Source: Idiomarina sp. PL1-037 (GTDB lineage: Bacteria > Pseudomonadota > Gammaproteobacteria > Enterobacterales > Alteromonadaceae). From it: a DNA stretch of 64,000 nt. The DNA lies in contig NZ_CP139873.1 in assembly GCF_034422975.1 (NCBI RefSeq), positions 124,001 to 188,000 of the forward strand, read 5' to 3'. Positions 1 through 9,197 of the stretch are shown in pieces (within the stretch, counting starts at the first letter, position 1; each line of letters begins with the position of its first letter). The translations under genes and the position numbers were made by a program. Below the pieces are notes generated by a model, which was not told the origin of the DNA, searched no databases, and worked only from the letters and a program-made list of their open reading frames with translations.

Positions 1-1
1 A

Positions 2-565
2 AAAGCCTTGCTCAATAGCCAAGTCAAAACCCTGCAACAGCATATTGACCCGCATTTTTTATTTAATAACTTAAATGTGCTGTCCGCCTTAATCGTAAAA
101 GATCCCGATGAGGCAGAAGAATATTTAGCGCAGTTCAGCGATATTTATCGTTATATTCTTGAAAACAAGTCAAAAAATTTAGTGCGCCTGACAAATGAAC
201 TCGCATTTGCCAAGCATTACATGGCACTTATTAATGCGCGCTTTAATGGTGCCTACACGCTCAATGTGAAGCAAAGCGAGGGAGCAAATGCATCAGAAAT
301 TATTCCGTGCGCACTGCAACTAGCCATTGAAAATGTGGTAAAACATAACGCGGCGAGTAGTGATAACCCGCTTGAAATCACAATAGATATTCAAAGTGAT
401 TGCATTGTAATTAGAAACCCGCTTCGCTTAAAAGAGTTTAAAGTACAATCGACAAAAATTGGTCTGACGCATTTAAATGCGCAGTGCCAAGCCATTTTTA
501 ATCAATCAATTTTAGTCAATGAAAGCGACGGCCATTTCACACTCACATTGCCTCTTGGAGTTTAA
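2..565 (+). CDS. LytS/YehU-type sensor histidine kinase, C-terminal part
   Basis: The reading frame is open to the left edge, so this is the 3' part of a gene that begins outside the window; the TTG at 8 is probably not the real start. What is visible is the catalytic half of a His_kinase (PF06580) protein: the H-box HIDPHFLFNNLN near the left edge, and an N-box region (ALQLAIENVVKHN) typical of the LytS family. The family autophosphorylates the histidine of PHFLFN and passes the phosphate to a LytTR response regulator, which is the next gene, 5 bases downstream. The glycine-rich end of the ATPase domain is weakly conserved (IGLTHLN). The sensing domain and membrane segments lie outside the window, so the signal is unknown. 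The gene looks A+T-richer than most of the window. Confidence 0.88.
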   Translation, partial: KALLNSQVKTLQQHIDPHFLFNNLNVLSALIVKDPDEAEEYLAQFSDIYRYILENKSKNLVRLTNELAFAKHYMALINARFNGAYTLNVKQSEGANASEIIPCALQLAIENVVKHNAASSDNPLEITIDIQSDCIVIRNPLRLKEFKVQSTKIGLTHLNAQCQAIFNQSILVNESDGHFTLTLPLGV

Positions 566-570
566 GTAGC

Positions 571-1314
571 ATGAATATTGTCATTATTGAAGATGAGCCG
601 CTGGCGGCAGAGAAACTGGTTAATTACATCACGCGCTTTGATGGCAGTGCCAATGTGGAAAAAATATGCGATAAGGTTGCCGATGTCATTTCGTTTTTTC
701 AAACTGAACCCGCGGTTGATTTGATTTTTTCTGATATTGAATTGCTAGACGGCCAAGTATTTAGCGCCTTTGAAGAAATCGATTTACCTTGCCCTGTTAT
801 TTTTACGACGTCGTATAACGCATTTTGGACCCAGGCTTTTGATAATCAGGGCGTCGCATACTTATTAAAACCCTTTACTTATAAGCGTTTTACAAGCGCA
901 ATGACGAATTATGAATCGTTAAAAGCAAATTTAAATCAAACGAAACAGCTGATTCAAAATCGAAGCACAAACCGCTATAAATCGCGTTTTTTACTGAAAC
1001 ACGCCAATGCCGTGGCCATTTTAAATGTGGAAGATGTTGTGTGTATCCGCGCTGCATCGGGCGTACTTTCAGCGTATGATAATGTGGGTAATCACCATCT
1101 GTTATCGGGCAATTCGATGACCGAACTTGAAGCCGAGCTTAATCCCGATCACTTTTTTAGGCTTAATCGCAGCGATATTGTGAATATTCACTTTGTTACT
1201 TCATTTGAAAACTATGGCAAAGAAACGCTGGCAGTAAACTTAAGTCATATCAATGAGCCACTCATCACTAGCAAAACACGCACTAGCGAGTTTAAAAAAT
1301 GGCTAGCTAGTTAG
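571..1314 (+). CDS. LytTR-family response regulator
   Basis: A 247-residue response regulator with an N-terminal receiver domain (about 1-120) and a C-terminal LytTR DNA-binding domain (about 145-245). The acidic pocket (EDE near residue 7), the phospho-acceptor Asp55 in FSDIELLDG and the conserved Lys in YLLKPF are all present. The LytTR part carries the usual FFRLNRSDIVN segment. It starts 5 bases after the histidine kinase stop, so the two form one operon and almost certainly one phosphorelay. LytTR regulators bind short direct repeats upstream of their targets; none could be assigned here. The target genes are unknown. Confidence 0.92.
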   Translation: MNIVIIEDEPLAAEKLVNYITRFDGSANVEKICDKVADVISFFQTEPAVDLIFSDIELLDGQVFSAFEEIDLPCPVIFTTSYNAFWTQAFDNQGVAYLLKPFTYKRFTSAMTNYESLKANLNQTKQLIQNRSTNRYKSRFLLKHANAVAILNVEDVVCIRAASGVLSAYDNVGNHHLLSGNSMTELEAELNPDHFFRLNRSDIVNIHFVTSFENYGKETLAVNLSHINEPLITSKTRTSEFKKWLAS

Positions 1315-1372
1315 CGGAGCGCAGATTGAATTTAACGTACTCGATGAGTTGCCGTGACTCGTCGAATTCATT

Positions 1373-1576
1373 TCACTTTTTAGCCACGCAGTAAAAGCTT
1401 AAGTGCATCGCAAAACCATTATTGAAACCTACGCTACGCGCATTAATGAAGTCTTCAAGCTTAAAGCCTGCTTGAATGACCAATGAGCAGTAAGTCGTTG
1501 AAGTCATAGTTTTGGTAAATAGATGACAGCCTATGTTTAATAAAGTCCAGTGTTTCTGAGCCTCACATACAGTTTT
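1373..1576 (-). pseudogene. Possible 3' remnant of a methyltransferase-like gene
   Basis: On the minus strand a frame open for about 67 codons ends with a TGA at 1375-1373. It reads like the C-terminus of a protein, with segments such as VIQAGFKLEDFINARSVGF and a tail LSFYCVAKK. Tails of this kind occur in class I SAM-dependent methyltransferases, but the catalytic motifs are absent and a stop cuts the frame just upstream. If real, it is a deletion remnant; no start or ribosome site is seen. The family identification rests on tail similarity from memory and is weak. Confidence 0.25.
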
Positions 1577-1771
1577 CGCTTAGAGTTTCATACAAACCCC
1601 AAACGAAATTTTGCTTCTTAGAAACTCTGATCCGTTTGAGATGACGCAGCGTAATTATGCTTGCTAATTAAACACTAGGTAGATCATGCGCCAAGCGACT
1701 GATCCAGCTGCCAAACAGCGATAATAACGATACTGCTTGACACAAAAAAACGTTTCCTAATGAATAATCAT

Positions 1772-1798
1772 TAAGATGATAGCCGGTGCGGCCGATAG
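1772..1798 (+). promoter_or_regulatory. Candidate sigma-28 (FliA) promoter of the PAS chemoreceptor
   Basis: TAAGATGA, then exactly 11 bases, then GCCGATAG. The enterobacterial FliA consensus is TAAAGTTT-N11-GCCGATAA; the -10 half matches 7 of 8 and the spacing is exact. It lies 85 bases upstream of the chemoreceptor start at 1884, which fits chemoreceptors being class III flagellar-regulon genes. Confidence 0.55.
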
Positions 1799-1883
1799 CT
1801 GAGATAAGATAAATTTAACCGATAACAGAAGAGTGGTTAAAGGTTTAAAATGTAACTTCAAATAATATCCCACAGAGGTTTAA

Positions 1884-3629
1884 ATGTTTTTTAGAAAACG
1901 AAAACAACGCCGTCAACTGGCCGAAGCGATGGCAAGTAGTGTTTTTGCAGTCGTCAATATTGACGAGAGTAATTTGATTACATTCTTCAATGATTCAGCA
2001 GAAAGTTTGTGGGGCTACACTGCCGATGAAGTGCTCGGTAAAAATGTTGCTATTTTAATGCATGACGATGTCGCAGCAGGCCATGACGGTTATGTTAACC
2101 GACATCGGAATACGGATCAGGATCGCATCGTTAACTCAACACGCGAAGTTCCAATAAAAAAGAAAGACGGTAGCACGGTTTATGCGGAGCTTTCACTGAG
2201 CAAGGTTATTATAGACGGTAAAAAGCACTATACCGCGTTTGCTCGTGATGTTAGTAAGGATCGCCAAAACCGAGCAATCTTAAATCAGTCGTTTGAGCAA
2301 ACGTTAGACGCTGTAGTTATTATTGATGAGCACAATAACGTTATTACCTTCAATAAGGCAGCTGAAAATTTATGGGGCTATTCCCGAGAAAAGGTGCTCG
2401 GCAATAATGTCAAAATGCTGGTTCCTCGCAGCGAGCAGGGTAATCACGACGAATATGTCAACCGAAACCGAAGAACCGGAGAAAACCGTTTAGTAGGACG
2501 TCCCGTCGAGATCGAAGTACCCAGAGCTGATGGTTCTACCGTATGGACGTCAGTGACTATTTCTAAGGTTGATTTAGGTGAAGACAAATTATTTTACGTC
2601 GCGTTCTTCCGAGATATTGATGAAGAGGTTAAGCGCCGCAAAGAAGTCGAAATGCTGTCACTGGTAGCCAATGAGACCGATAATGCGGTTGTGATTACCG
2701 ATAGCCGAGGAGCAATAGAGTACGTAAACAGAGGGTTTACGAAAATGACCGGCTATGAAATGGATGAAGTGAAAGGTAGAAAGCCGGGGGATTTTCTTCA
2801 AGGTAAAAAGACCGATCCCGATACGGTTAGTCGCCTCGCTCAAGCGATCGCCGCAAACGAGGTGATCTATGAAGAAGTTCTTAACTACGATAAACACGGC
2901 AATGCTTATTGGATAAGCCTGTCAATCAGCCCTGTATTTGAGGGTGGAAAAATCAGCCGTTATATTTCGATACAAACTGATATTACAGAAAATAAGCTTG
3001 CTCGCGATGAGTACTACGCTAAAACCGATGCGATGGCGTCTGCGCTTGTCACTATAGAGTTCTCATCAGACGGACAACCCACAGAAATTAACGAACTGTT
3101 TAAACAGTCTTGTTCAAATGACCCGGAAAGAGCTGCCAAAAGTCTATGGTCCGGGCTTACTGATGATGTGGTAAAACTGAGTATCGAAAATGGTCTTGCT
3201 GAACAAAAAGTCCAATTCACTGAAGCCGGAGGGGTACAAAGATCAATTGATGGGCGCTTATGCCGCATCAACGACCGAGATGGCAACATTTCTAAGCTGG
3301 TATTTTTTGGTGTTGATATCACGGAACGGCAACGCGCTCAGGAAAAGACAAAAGAAACTTCAACGCAGTTAGTGGACTCAACCCAGCGTATTACGAAGTT
3401 TGTGACCACTATCAACGGCCTTTCAGACCAAACAAACCTATTAGCTCTGAATGCTGCTATAGAGGCTGCAAGAGCAGGCGAAGCAGGCAGAGGATTCAGC
3501 GTTGTTGCAGACGAGGTGAGGGCGCTCGCGAACAGCTCGTCACAAGCCGCATCTGAAATTAATAACGTCATTCAGGAAAGCGATAGGCTAATTGATGAGC
3601 TTGTCAGAGCTTTGTCGAGACTTGATTAG
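1884..3629 (+). CDS. Cytoplasmic methyl-accepting chemotaxis protein with four PAS-like domains
   Basis: A 581-residue soluble chemoreceptor with no signal peptide or membrane helix. PAS1 spans about 15-125, PAS2 about 133-247, PAS3 about 257-372 and a weaker PAS4 about 383-485. The signalling hairpin follows, with its tip DQTNLLALNAAIEAARAGE at about 515-533. PAS1 and PAS2 resemble each other (SLWGY and NLWGY helices, repeated VNR segments), which suggests duplication. PAS3 has the LOV-like GR-FLQG-TDP frame but lacks the flavin-binding cysteine. The signalling region is short, about 95 residues, and lacks most of the methylation helices, as in BdlA-like or Aer-like proteins. It probably senses redox or an internal ligand. 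A GAGG ribosome site lies just upstream of the ATG, and a sigma-28-like promoter lies further upstream. Confidence 0.9.
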   Translation: MFFRKRKQRRQLAEAMASSVFAVVNIDESNLITFFNDSAESLWGYTADEVLGKNVAILMHDDVAAGHDGYVNRHRNTDQDRIVNSTREVPIKKKDGSTVYAELSLSKVIIDGKKHYTAFARDVSKDRQNRAILNQSFEQTLDAVVIIDEHNNVITFNKAAENLWGYSREKVLGNNVKMLVPRSEQGNHDEYVNRNRRTGENRLVGRPVEIEVPRADGSTVWTSVTISKVDLGEDKLFYVAFFRDIDEEVKRRKEVEMLSLVANETDNAVVITDSRGAIEYVNRGFTKMTGYEMDEVKGRKPGDFLQGKKTDPDTVSRLAQAIAANEVIYEEVLNYDKHGNAYWISLSISPVFEGGKISRYISIQTDITENKLARDEYYAKTDAMASALVTIEFSSDGQPTEINELFKQSCSNDPERAAKSLWSGLTDDVVKLSIENGLAEQKVQFTEAGGVQRSIDGRLCRINDRDGNISKLVFFGVDITERQRAQEKTKETSTQLVDSTQRITKFVTTINGLSDQTNLLALNAAIEAARAGEAGRGFSVVADEVRALANSSSQAASEINNVIQESDRLIDELVRALSRLD

Positions 3630-3668
3630 TCTTAAAGTGATGTAATCAAGTTTATTAAGTTACACAAA

Positions 3669-3700
3669 AAAGGTGAGCTCTTCTGCAGAGCTCACCTTTT
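3669..3700. terminator. Bidirectional terminator between convergent genes
   Basis: A perfect 13-bp inverted repeat, AAAGGTGAGCTCT and AGAGCTCACCTTT, surrounds a 5-base loop. The stem ends in A and T runs on both sides, so it can stop both the chemoreceptor (left) and the S41 protease (right). Confidence 0.9.
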
Positions 3701-3722
3701 ATTTATCTACTCAGCGACTAGT

Positions 3723-6700
3723 CTAAAGGGTCTTTAACAACTCTTCGACAGCACGTTCTAACTGTGGATCCACGTTTTTGGCTTTATAAGCCGGTGGATT
3801 AAATACCTCAATGTCTGGCTGAGCTGGGGTAAAATCCATATTGGCATCGGATTCTTTAACCCACCAGCCTCTAAATGGCATTCTGATAATTGAGCCATCA
3901 ACAAGGCGTTCAGCCCCTGTACTGATGACGGCCCCAAATGTGGGGCGACCCACCAACTTGCCAATACCTAACGATTTATAGGCATGCGAGAAGATTTCAG
4001 CATTTGAATAGCTGTTTTCGTTACTCATGGCAATAGATGGCTTAGTCCAGGCCGATAGCGGTAAACGCTCAGAGTAGGGGTACTTGTCTCTGAATTCTTT
4101 CTGGTCTTTGTCCAGGTTGTCTGTAGCACCGCGAGGAATCGTGTAAGCATGCTGTTCAACGTTTAACACTGCCATCAAATAGTCAGTTGTCCAGCCTCCA
4201 CCGTTATAACGTACGTCAATGACAATACCGTCTTTGCCGTAACCCGCAGCCATCAGTTCCCGCTCAAAACGCTCAAAGCTGGTCCAGTTCATACCGCGAA
4301 TATGCAAGTAACCCAAGCGTCCGTTTGAATACTTTTCGGTCATTGCTCTGCGCGTTTCGACCCAGTTGTCGTATTTTTCGTTACTTAAACGCGTTGTTGG
4401 CCACAACACCACTTCGGTGTTCTCATTGGCACGCTTTATGTCAAGCAATACCCGTTGATTTGCGTATCCATTCAGTAACTCATAGAAGTTGGCGTCTTCG
4501 ACCGACTGTTGATTGACCTGTGTAATCACATCACCGACTCGTAGACGGCTGTCGTCGCGGGCGGCAGGGCTTTTGTTAAGAACTGAGGTAACCTTCAGCC
4601 CTTCATCGGTTGGTACAACCTCAATACCGACCAAGCCGGTTTGAGTCTTTTGGGTTTCTTTTTGGTTTTCACCGCGGTATAAGCCCATATGACTGGCATT
4701 GACCTGACCCAACATCAAGTTGAAGATATACTGAAAATCTTCTTTGGTTGACGCTTTTAATGCTAAAGGACGGTATTTGTCTTTTAGCTCCTGCCAGTCA
4801 TTGTTATGAAATTCAGGATCGTAAAATCCGGCATTAAGTGCTTGCCAGGCTTCATCAAAGATCTGCTCACGCTCGGCCATATGCTCGATGTTTTGTTGCG
4901 ATACGGTCGATAAGATTTCAGGCTCGTCTTTTTTTGTGTCTATTTTGACTAACTGCCCTTTACCGGTTAACGCAAACAAGTGCTTGCCGTCGCTGCTCAG
5001 TGATAAGCTACGTGGTCTTTTGTTACCCTCAATGACCTGCTTTTTGTCCTCACCGTTCCACTTAATTTTGAACAGGTCTTGGTCCATTTTAAAGTTCTGA
5101 CGACCAGCACCACCAATGGTGTAATAAACATGCTCGCCTTCCTTATCGAATGCTAAGCCAGATTCATTACCGGCAAAGCGCGTGACTTGAACCAGGCGTT
5201 CATAGATGCGCTCTAAGTCAATTTGCATCGGCTCGACTGCTTTCACAGAAGCTTCCGAGTCGTCTTCATCTTTTTTGGCATCAGCCGTTTCTTCTACAAA
5301 TTCATCGCGCTTCCACTCTTCTTTAGAGCGCTGCCAGTCGCCTTCTGTTAACCAGGCAAACCAAATGTCGTAGTCGCCGTTATTACGCATGGACGTAAAG
5401 CCGAGCTTGCTGCCATCGGGTGACCAAACCGGGCTGTAATCGCCTTTCGGGTGCATACTGACATTAACGGGCTTTTGCGAGTTATCTGCAGCATGAATAA
5501 AGATTTCACTATTAAAGGATAAATCAGATTTAGCATAAGCTAGCCAGTTACTGTCTGGCGACCAACTCACGCCACTGGGTGTTGCCCAGCCGTCTAACAA
5601 GGTAACAGTGTTGGTTAGTGAATTGCCTTCGGTAACGTCAGCAACAATTAACTTACCGCGCCCTTCACGATAGACCACTTTGTTGCCATCAGGAGAAACC
5701 AGGGGTTCGCGTTCTTGCGCGTCGGTGCGTGTGACGGGTGTTATGGAATGCTTGAGCGACTTAAACACGTTCGGCTCGTCAGAGTCCGCCGATGTCACCG
5801 CAAAGATATCGTTTTGGCCGTCTCGATCAGACACAAACAGCAGAGTGTTGTCATCAAGCCAGGTAACATCTCTGTCTCGTGCTGCGCCTGTTGTGAGCCT
5901 GACTGACCGTTTATCGTCTTTATCGTTGCGCTTTACAAATAAATCGCCACGTACGACATAAGAAATTAACTTACCGTTAGGGGACACACTGTATTCGTCA
6001 AGTGAGTCCGTGGTTGACTTTTTCGTGACAGGGTCAAAACGAAAATCCGTAGGAATCGATAGGTCGAGCGATTTGCTTTGGTCACCAGTAATAAGCTGAA
6101 CTTTATCGGCAGCTTGATAAACAAGATGGTTTGCTCGCTTATCAATACTAAAGTGCTCAACACCAAACTCACGTTCATCGGTAACTTGTGTTGCTCGTTT
6201 GGACCCTAGCTGCTGCTTGAATACATTGTATTTACCTGCACGAGCAGAGATAAAATATAACTCGTTATTGCTCGACCATTGAGGCATAAAGTCATTACCA
6301 TCAAAGTCGGTTAACTGTTCGTACTCGTCAGTTTCAGTATCATAAACCCAGATATTACGGTTGGCCGGGCCACGGTAATCTTCACGCGATACTCTGGCGG
6401 TACTGCGCACAAAGGCAATCTTTGTGCCGTCCGGAGAAACCACGGCATCAAAGCCCAGGGCATCCATATAGCGAGACTCTGTTGCGTTACCCGTTGGTGC
6501 CACACTGTACACTTCCCACTCTCGTTCAACTTCAGCGTACAAACGGCGAGTGTTAAAGAGTACTTGGTTGTCGTTATTAAAGCCTAACACCTGGTCCGAG
6601 GCGCTATGATAGGTCAAACGATCGGGGCGGCCGCCCTTGCTTGGCATAATAAACACGTCATCATTACCAAACCGGTCGCTGCTAAAAGCGATGGATTTAC

Positions 6701-6929
6701 CGTCTTTTGACCATTTAGGTGAGCTTTCATAGCCTTCGTGGATGGTTAAACGGTTTGGATTGGTGCCCGATGTCGACATTGTCCAAATGTCACCTTGGTA
6801 ACTAAAGGCGATTTGAGTCCCGTCAGGACTGATTTCGGGCTGCATGATTAAGGGTCGCTCTGACATAGCATCAGATGCAGATACGCCAAATGCTGCAGAA
6901 ACAAGTAGGCTTGTGACCAAACGCTTCAT
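3723..6929 (-). CDS. Tricorn-like S41 peptidase with N-terminal beta-propellers
   Basis: A 1068-residue exported protease with an N-terminal signal peptide (cleavage near residue 20). Residues 25-640 are made of TolB/WD40-like propeller blades, visible as repeated SPDGT, SPDGK and SPDSN turns. A charged linker (ADAKKDEDDSEAS) interrupts the propellers near 555-570. A tail-protease-like helical region follows, then a PDZ domain (about 745-830) and the S41 catalytic domain. The motif NSYSNAEIFS supplies the probable nucleophile Ser975, and GKLVGRPTFG follows. This is the tricorn architecture, in which propellers gate access to a peptidase that trims oligopeptides. With a signal peptide it most likely acts in the periplasm. 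The gene stands alone and ends in a terminator shared with the chemoreceptor. Confidence 0.92.
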   Translation of the reverse strand: MKRLVTSLLVSAAFGVSASDAMSERPLIMQPEISPDGTQIAFSYQGDIWTMSTSGTNPNRLTIHEGYESSPKWSKDGKSIAFSSDRFGNDDVFIMPSKGGRPDRLTYHSASDQVLGFNNDNQVLFNTRRLYAEVEREWEVYSVAPTGNATESRYMDALGFDAVVSPDGTKIAFVRSTARVSREDYRGPANRNIWVYDTETDEYEQLTDFDGNDFMPQWSSNNELYFISARAGKYNVFKQQLGSKRATQVTDEREFGVEHFSIDKRANHLVYQAADKVQLITGDQSKSLDLSIPTDFRFDPVTKKSTTDSLDEYSVSPNGKLISYVVRGDLFVKRNDKDDKRSVRLTTGAARDRDVTWLDDNTLLFVSDRDGQNDIFAVTSADSDEPNVFKSLKHSITPVTRTDAQEREPLVSPDGNKVVYREGRGKLIVADVTEGNSLTNTVTLLDGWATPSGVSWSPDSNWLAYAKSDLSFNSEIFIHAADNSQKPVNVSMHPKGDYSPVWSPDGSKLGFTSMRNNGDYDIWFAWLTEGDWQRSKEEWKRDEFVEETADAKKDEDDSEASVKAVEPMQIDLERIYERLVQVTRFAGNESGLAFDKEGEHVYYTIGGAGRQNFKMDQDLFKIKWNGEDKKQVIEGNKRPRSLSLSSDGKHLFALTGKGQLVKIDTKKDEPEILSTVSQQNIEHMAEREQIFDEAWQALNAGFYDPEFHNNDWQELKDKYRPLALKASTKEDFQYIFNLMLGQVNASHMGLYRGENQKETQKTQTGLVGIEVVPTDEGLKVTSVLNKSPAARDDSRLRVGDVITQVNQQSVEDANFYELLNGYANQRVLLDIKRANENTEVVLWPTTRLSNEKYDNWVETRRAMTEKYSNGRLGYLHIRGMNWTSFERFERELMAAGYGKDGIVIDVRYNGGGWTTDYLMAVLNVEQHAYTIPRGATDNLDKDQKEFRDKYPYSERLPLSAWTKPSIAMSNENSYSNAEIFSHAYKSLGIGKLVGRPTFGAVISTGAERLVDGSIIRMPFRGWWVKESDANMDFTPAQPDIEVFNPPAYKAKNVDPQLERAVEELLKTL

Positions 6930-7025
6930 AGTAAGTTGCCTGTTTTAGTTAGTATTATTAGTTGTGTTCTGATGTTAGCAAATATATTGGGGTGAGGTGT
7001 TGAGGTTGAGTGTATTACTCGGCAA

Positions 7026-7044
7026 GTCGCGCATTTAGCGCGAC
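7026..7044. repeat. Short perfect inverted repeat upstream of a chemoreceptor
   Basis: GTCGCGC, five bases ATTTA, then GCGCGAC. It lies in the divergent region between the S41 protease and the CZB chemoreceptor. No T-run follows, so a terminator is unlikely; an operator is possible. No regulator can be assigned. Confidence 0.4.
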
Positions 7045-7200
7045 AATTAGAATACTAAAGGGGGTAGATCCGGATTATAAGTTCAGAGCGTAAAAAATGA
7101 ATTCTGCTTAACCAAAAGAATCATTAAAACGGGGATTATTCTACTTGGATTTGTACAGGTTTGTGACAAAATAACCATGTAGTCAATAAGGATAAAGCAT

Positions 7201-8511
7201 ATGTTACTAACTCACAGAAAGGCTCAAGCCTACCTGGAAGCTTTCAGTCGTGGTGAACTCTCTGCAAATGACGCACCAGATTGGATGTCGCCACTATTTA
7301 CATCGCAAAAACCATCGACGGACATTTATGGTATTGCGGATAGTAGCGTCGACTCGATTCGTAATATTGTTCGCTTCGGGCGTGAGGGGTTAACATTTCA
7401 AGAGCAGATTAATCGCATTGAGGCGGATGCCGAACAATTAGCTACGGCAGTAGAAGAAATGTCGTCTTCAGCAACACAGGTTGCTTCCTATGCTGAGCAA
7501 GTTTTGTCTGCTGCACAGCAATCGGCCAGCGATGCAGATGACGGCCTCAAAAAGCTGAAAACACTGGTGAAACACATGAGTGATGTGGAGACATCAATTG
7601 CACAGGTGACTGAGCACACTCGCACTTTTGTAAATCAGACCGAGCGGATCACGCATTTAACCCAGACGGTTAATGAGATCGCCGATCAAACTAACCTCTT
7701 AGCGCTCAATGCCGCTATTGAGGCGGCCCGTGCAGGTGAGGCCGGTCGTGGTTTTTCTGTCGTCGCTGACGCAGTACGGGAGCTTGCCAACCGCAGTTCC
7801 GAGGCCGCCACTGAAATTGATACCATTGTCAATGACGTCGTAAATGGAGCCCGCGAGATTGAATCAGTGATTGAAAGGAGTAACGATGCTTTAACCGAGT
7901 CTCGTGAGGATCGCCTTCAAGTTTGCGATATTCTAGAGCGTGCGCGTGATTCAGCCGAACAGAACCTCTCTGCTACTACAGAGGTTTCCACAGCAACTCG
8001 GGAGCAATCGAGTGTTGCCACTGATATGTCACAGCGCCTGCAGCATGTGTCTGACTCAGTTAAAACTGCGAGCTCGTCTTTTAATGATATAGCTAAAGTG
8101 ATGCGCCACTTGCGCGAAAACCAGCTGGAAGAACTTCAACTTCTCCCGAGCGACGAACCTCAAATGTTACTGCGACTCGCTAAATCAGACCATATTGTCT
8201 GGGTTGATAAAGTCGTTCGCTATGCGATGTTCGGTCAAACGTCACTCAGTGAAGGAGAGCTGAAAGATCACACTCAATGCCGCCTCGGTAAGTTTCTTGA
8301 TTCGGATCGCGGACAGTCGTTGTTGGCGAATAAGCCGAGTTTTCCTGAGCTTTATAGCAATATACACCCTAAGGTGCATCAATTGGGGCGTGAAATCTTT
8401 GCTAAAGCTAAAAGTGGCGCTAGCCACGATGAATTAGAGCCGATGGTAGAAGAGCTTATTGCGACGTCCGATCGGGTCGTTGGTTTATTAGACGAATTTA
8501 TTTCAGATTAA
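7201..8511 (+). CDS. Soluble chemoreceptor with C-terminal zinc-binding CZB domain
   Basis: A 436-residue protein without membrane helices. An N-terminal region of about 60 residues has no recognised fold. It is followed by a full methyl-accepting signalling domain whose tip is DQTNLLALNAAIEAARAGE, and then a CZB (chemoreceptor zinc-binding) domain from about 325 to the end. Candidate zinc ligands are His331 in DHIVWVDK, His357 and Cys360 in KDHTQCRLGKF, and His389 or His393 near the end. In known CZB receptors zinc release reports hypochlorous acid or free zinc, so this receptor may read oxidant or metal levels in the cytoplasm. The metal-efflux operon lies close by, but direct coupling is inference. 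Confidence 0.92.
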   Translation: MLLTHRKAQAYLEAFSRGELSANDAPDWMSPLFTSQKPSTDIYGIADSSVDSIRNIVRFGREGLTFQEQINRIEADAEQLATAVEEMSSSATQVASYAEQVLSAAQQSASDADDGLKKLKTLVKHMSDVETSIAQVTEHTRTFVNQTERITHLTQTVNEIADQTNLLALNAAIEAARAGEAGRGFSVVADAVRELANRSSEAATEIDTIVNDVVNGAREIESVIERSNDALTESREDRLQVCDILERARDSAEQNLSATTEVSTATREQSSVATDMSQRLQHVSDSVKTASSSFNDIAKVMRHLRENQLEELQLLPSDEPQMLLRLAKSDHIVWVDKVVRYAMFGQTSLSEGELKDHTQCRLGKFLDSDRGQSLLANKPSFPELYSNIHPKVHQLGREIFAKAKSGASHDELEPMVEELIATSDRVVGLLDEFISD

Positions 8512-8589
8512 CCAATCGGTGGTTTGAATGTTAATTTGATGAAATGCGATGGACAGGTTGGTGAGATAATTTTTCGAATAGAAAAACGC

Positions 8590-9099
8590 TTACTCTAGTA
8601 ACGCATCAATCAACCAGGCCGATAGTTGGTTGCGACCACTCAAACCAGACTTAGCATAGACTGATGATGCCTGCTGGCGGACGGTCTTTTCCTTGGTGCT
8701 ACGAACTTCGGCTATTTCGTTAAAGCTCAACCCTTTGATTAATAACACTGCAACCTCTTGCTCACTGGGAGACAGCTTCCATTGTTTGAACCAGGACTGT
8801 ACGGCGGTATAAGAATCTGGCGATTTATCACGTTCTTTTTCCGACTCATGGTTCGCTGTGCTTTCCTTTTCACGCTGCTGGTGTCTCGATAGCGCAACTT
8901 TTACCTGCTTCAGTTCTTGATTGCGCAGCAATACCCGCTTCCACAGCACAATAAATGCCGTAATCGAAATGACCACAGTAATTCCCTCAATGGCCAAATG
9001 CCAGGTTGCCACTTGCATATGGTAATCGGCTACCACGTCAGAGACGTTAGCAAACGCAATTAATAAAAATATCACCATTAACAGTCGGTCAATTGTCAT
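8590..9099 (-). CDS. Membrane-anchored LuxR-type transcription regulator
   Basis: About 169 residues from an ATG at 9099 that has GAGGAA six bases upstream; an earlier in-frame ATG at 9144 has no such site. The N-terminus has two hydrophobic segments (LLMVIFLLIAFANV; a second around ITVVISITAFIVLW), so the protein is probably anchored in the inner membrane. A charged, likely coiled segment and then a C-terminal LuxR-type helix-turn-helix follow (LSPSEQEVAVLLIKG, FNEIAEVRSTKEKTVRQQ). Membrane-tethered LuxR regulators of this layout are known in marine bacteria, but their signals are mostly unknown. It is divergent from the RND efflux operon, separated by about 100 bases, which makes it the first candidate regulator of that operon. 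Confidence 0.8.
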   Translation of the reverse strand: MTIDRLLMVIFLLIAFANVSDVVADYHMQVATWHLAIEGITVVISITAFIVLWKRVLLRNQELKQVKVALSRHQQREKESTANHESEKERDKSPDSYTAVQSWFKQWKLSPSEQEVAVLLIKGLSFNEIAEVRSTKEKTVRQQASSVYAKSGLSGRNQLSAWLIDALLE

Positions 9100-9197
9100 A
9101 AATTCCTCATAAATTAGTGCGCTTAGGGCATCCGCCCGATGCATCGACGCCTTAAAAACCTTAATGTTAATAATGATATTAACCGATGGAGGCTTTG

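Larger units (their letters stand above)
1315..1883. other. 569-base gene-poor stretch
   Basis: No intact gene was found on either strand. The left part holds a minus-strand stretch that may be the broken end of a gene (listed separately). The right part holds a candidate sigma-28 promoter for the downstream chemoreceptor. The rest is A+T-rich, with short stop-filled frames. Confidence 0.6.

Noticed and set aside
2760..2830. Third PAS domain of the first chemoreceptor considered as a LOV photoreceptor
   Set aside because: The FLQG and TDP pattern is present but the flavin-binding cysteine is replaced, and such sequences are common in non-LOV PAS domains.
7050..7090. TAAAGGGG...TTATAAG considered as a sigma-28 promoter for the CZB chemoreceptor
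   Set aside because: The -10 half does not match GCCGATAA at the required 11-base spacing.
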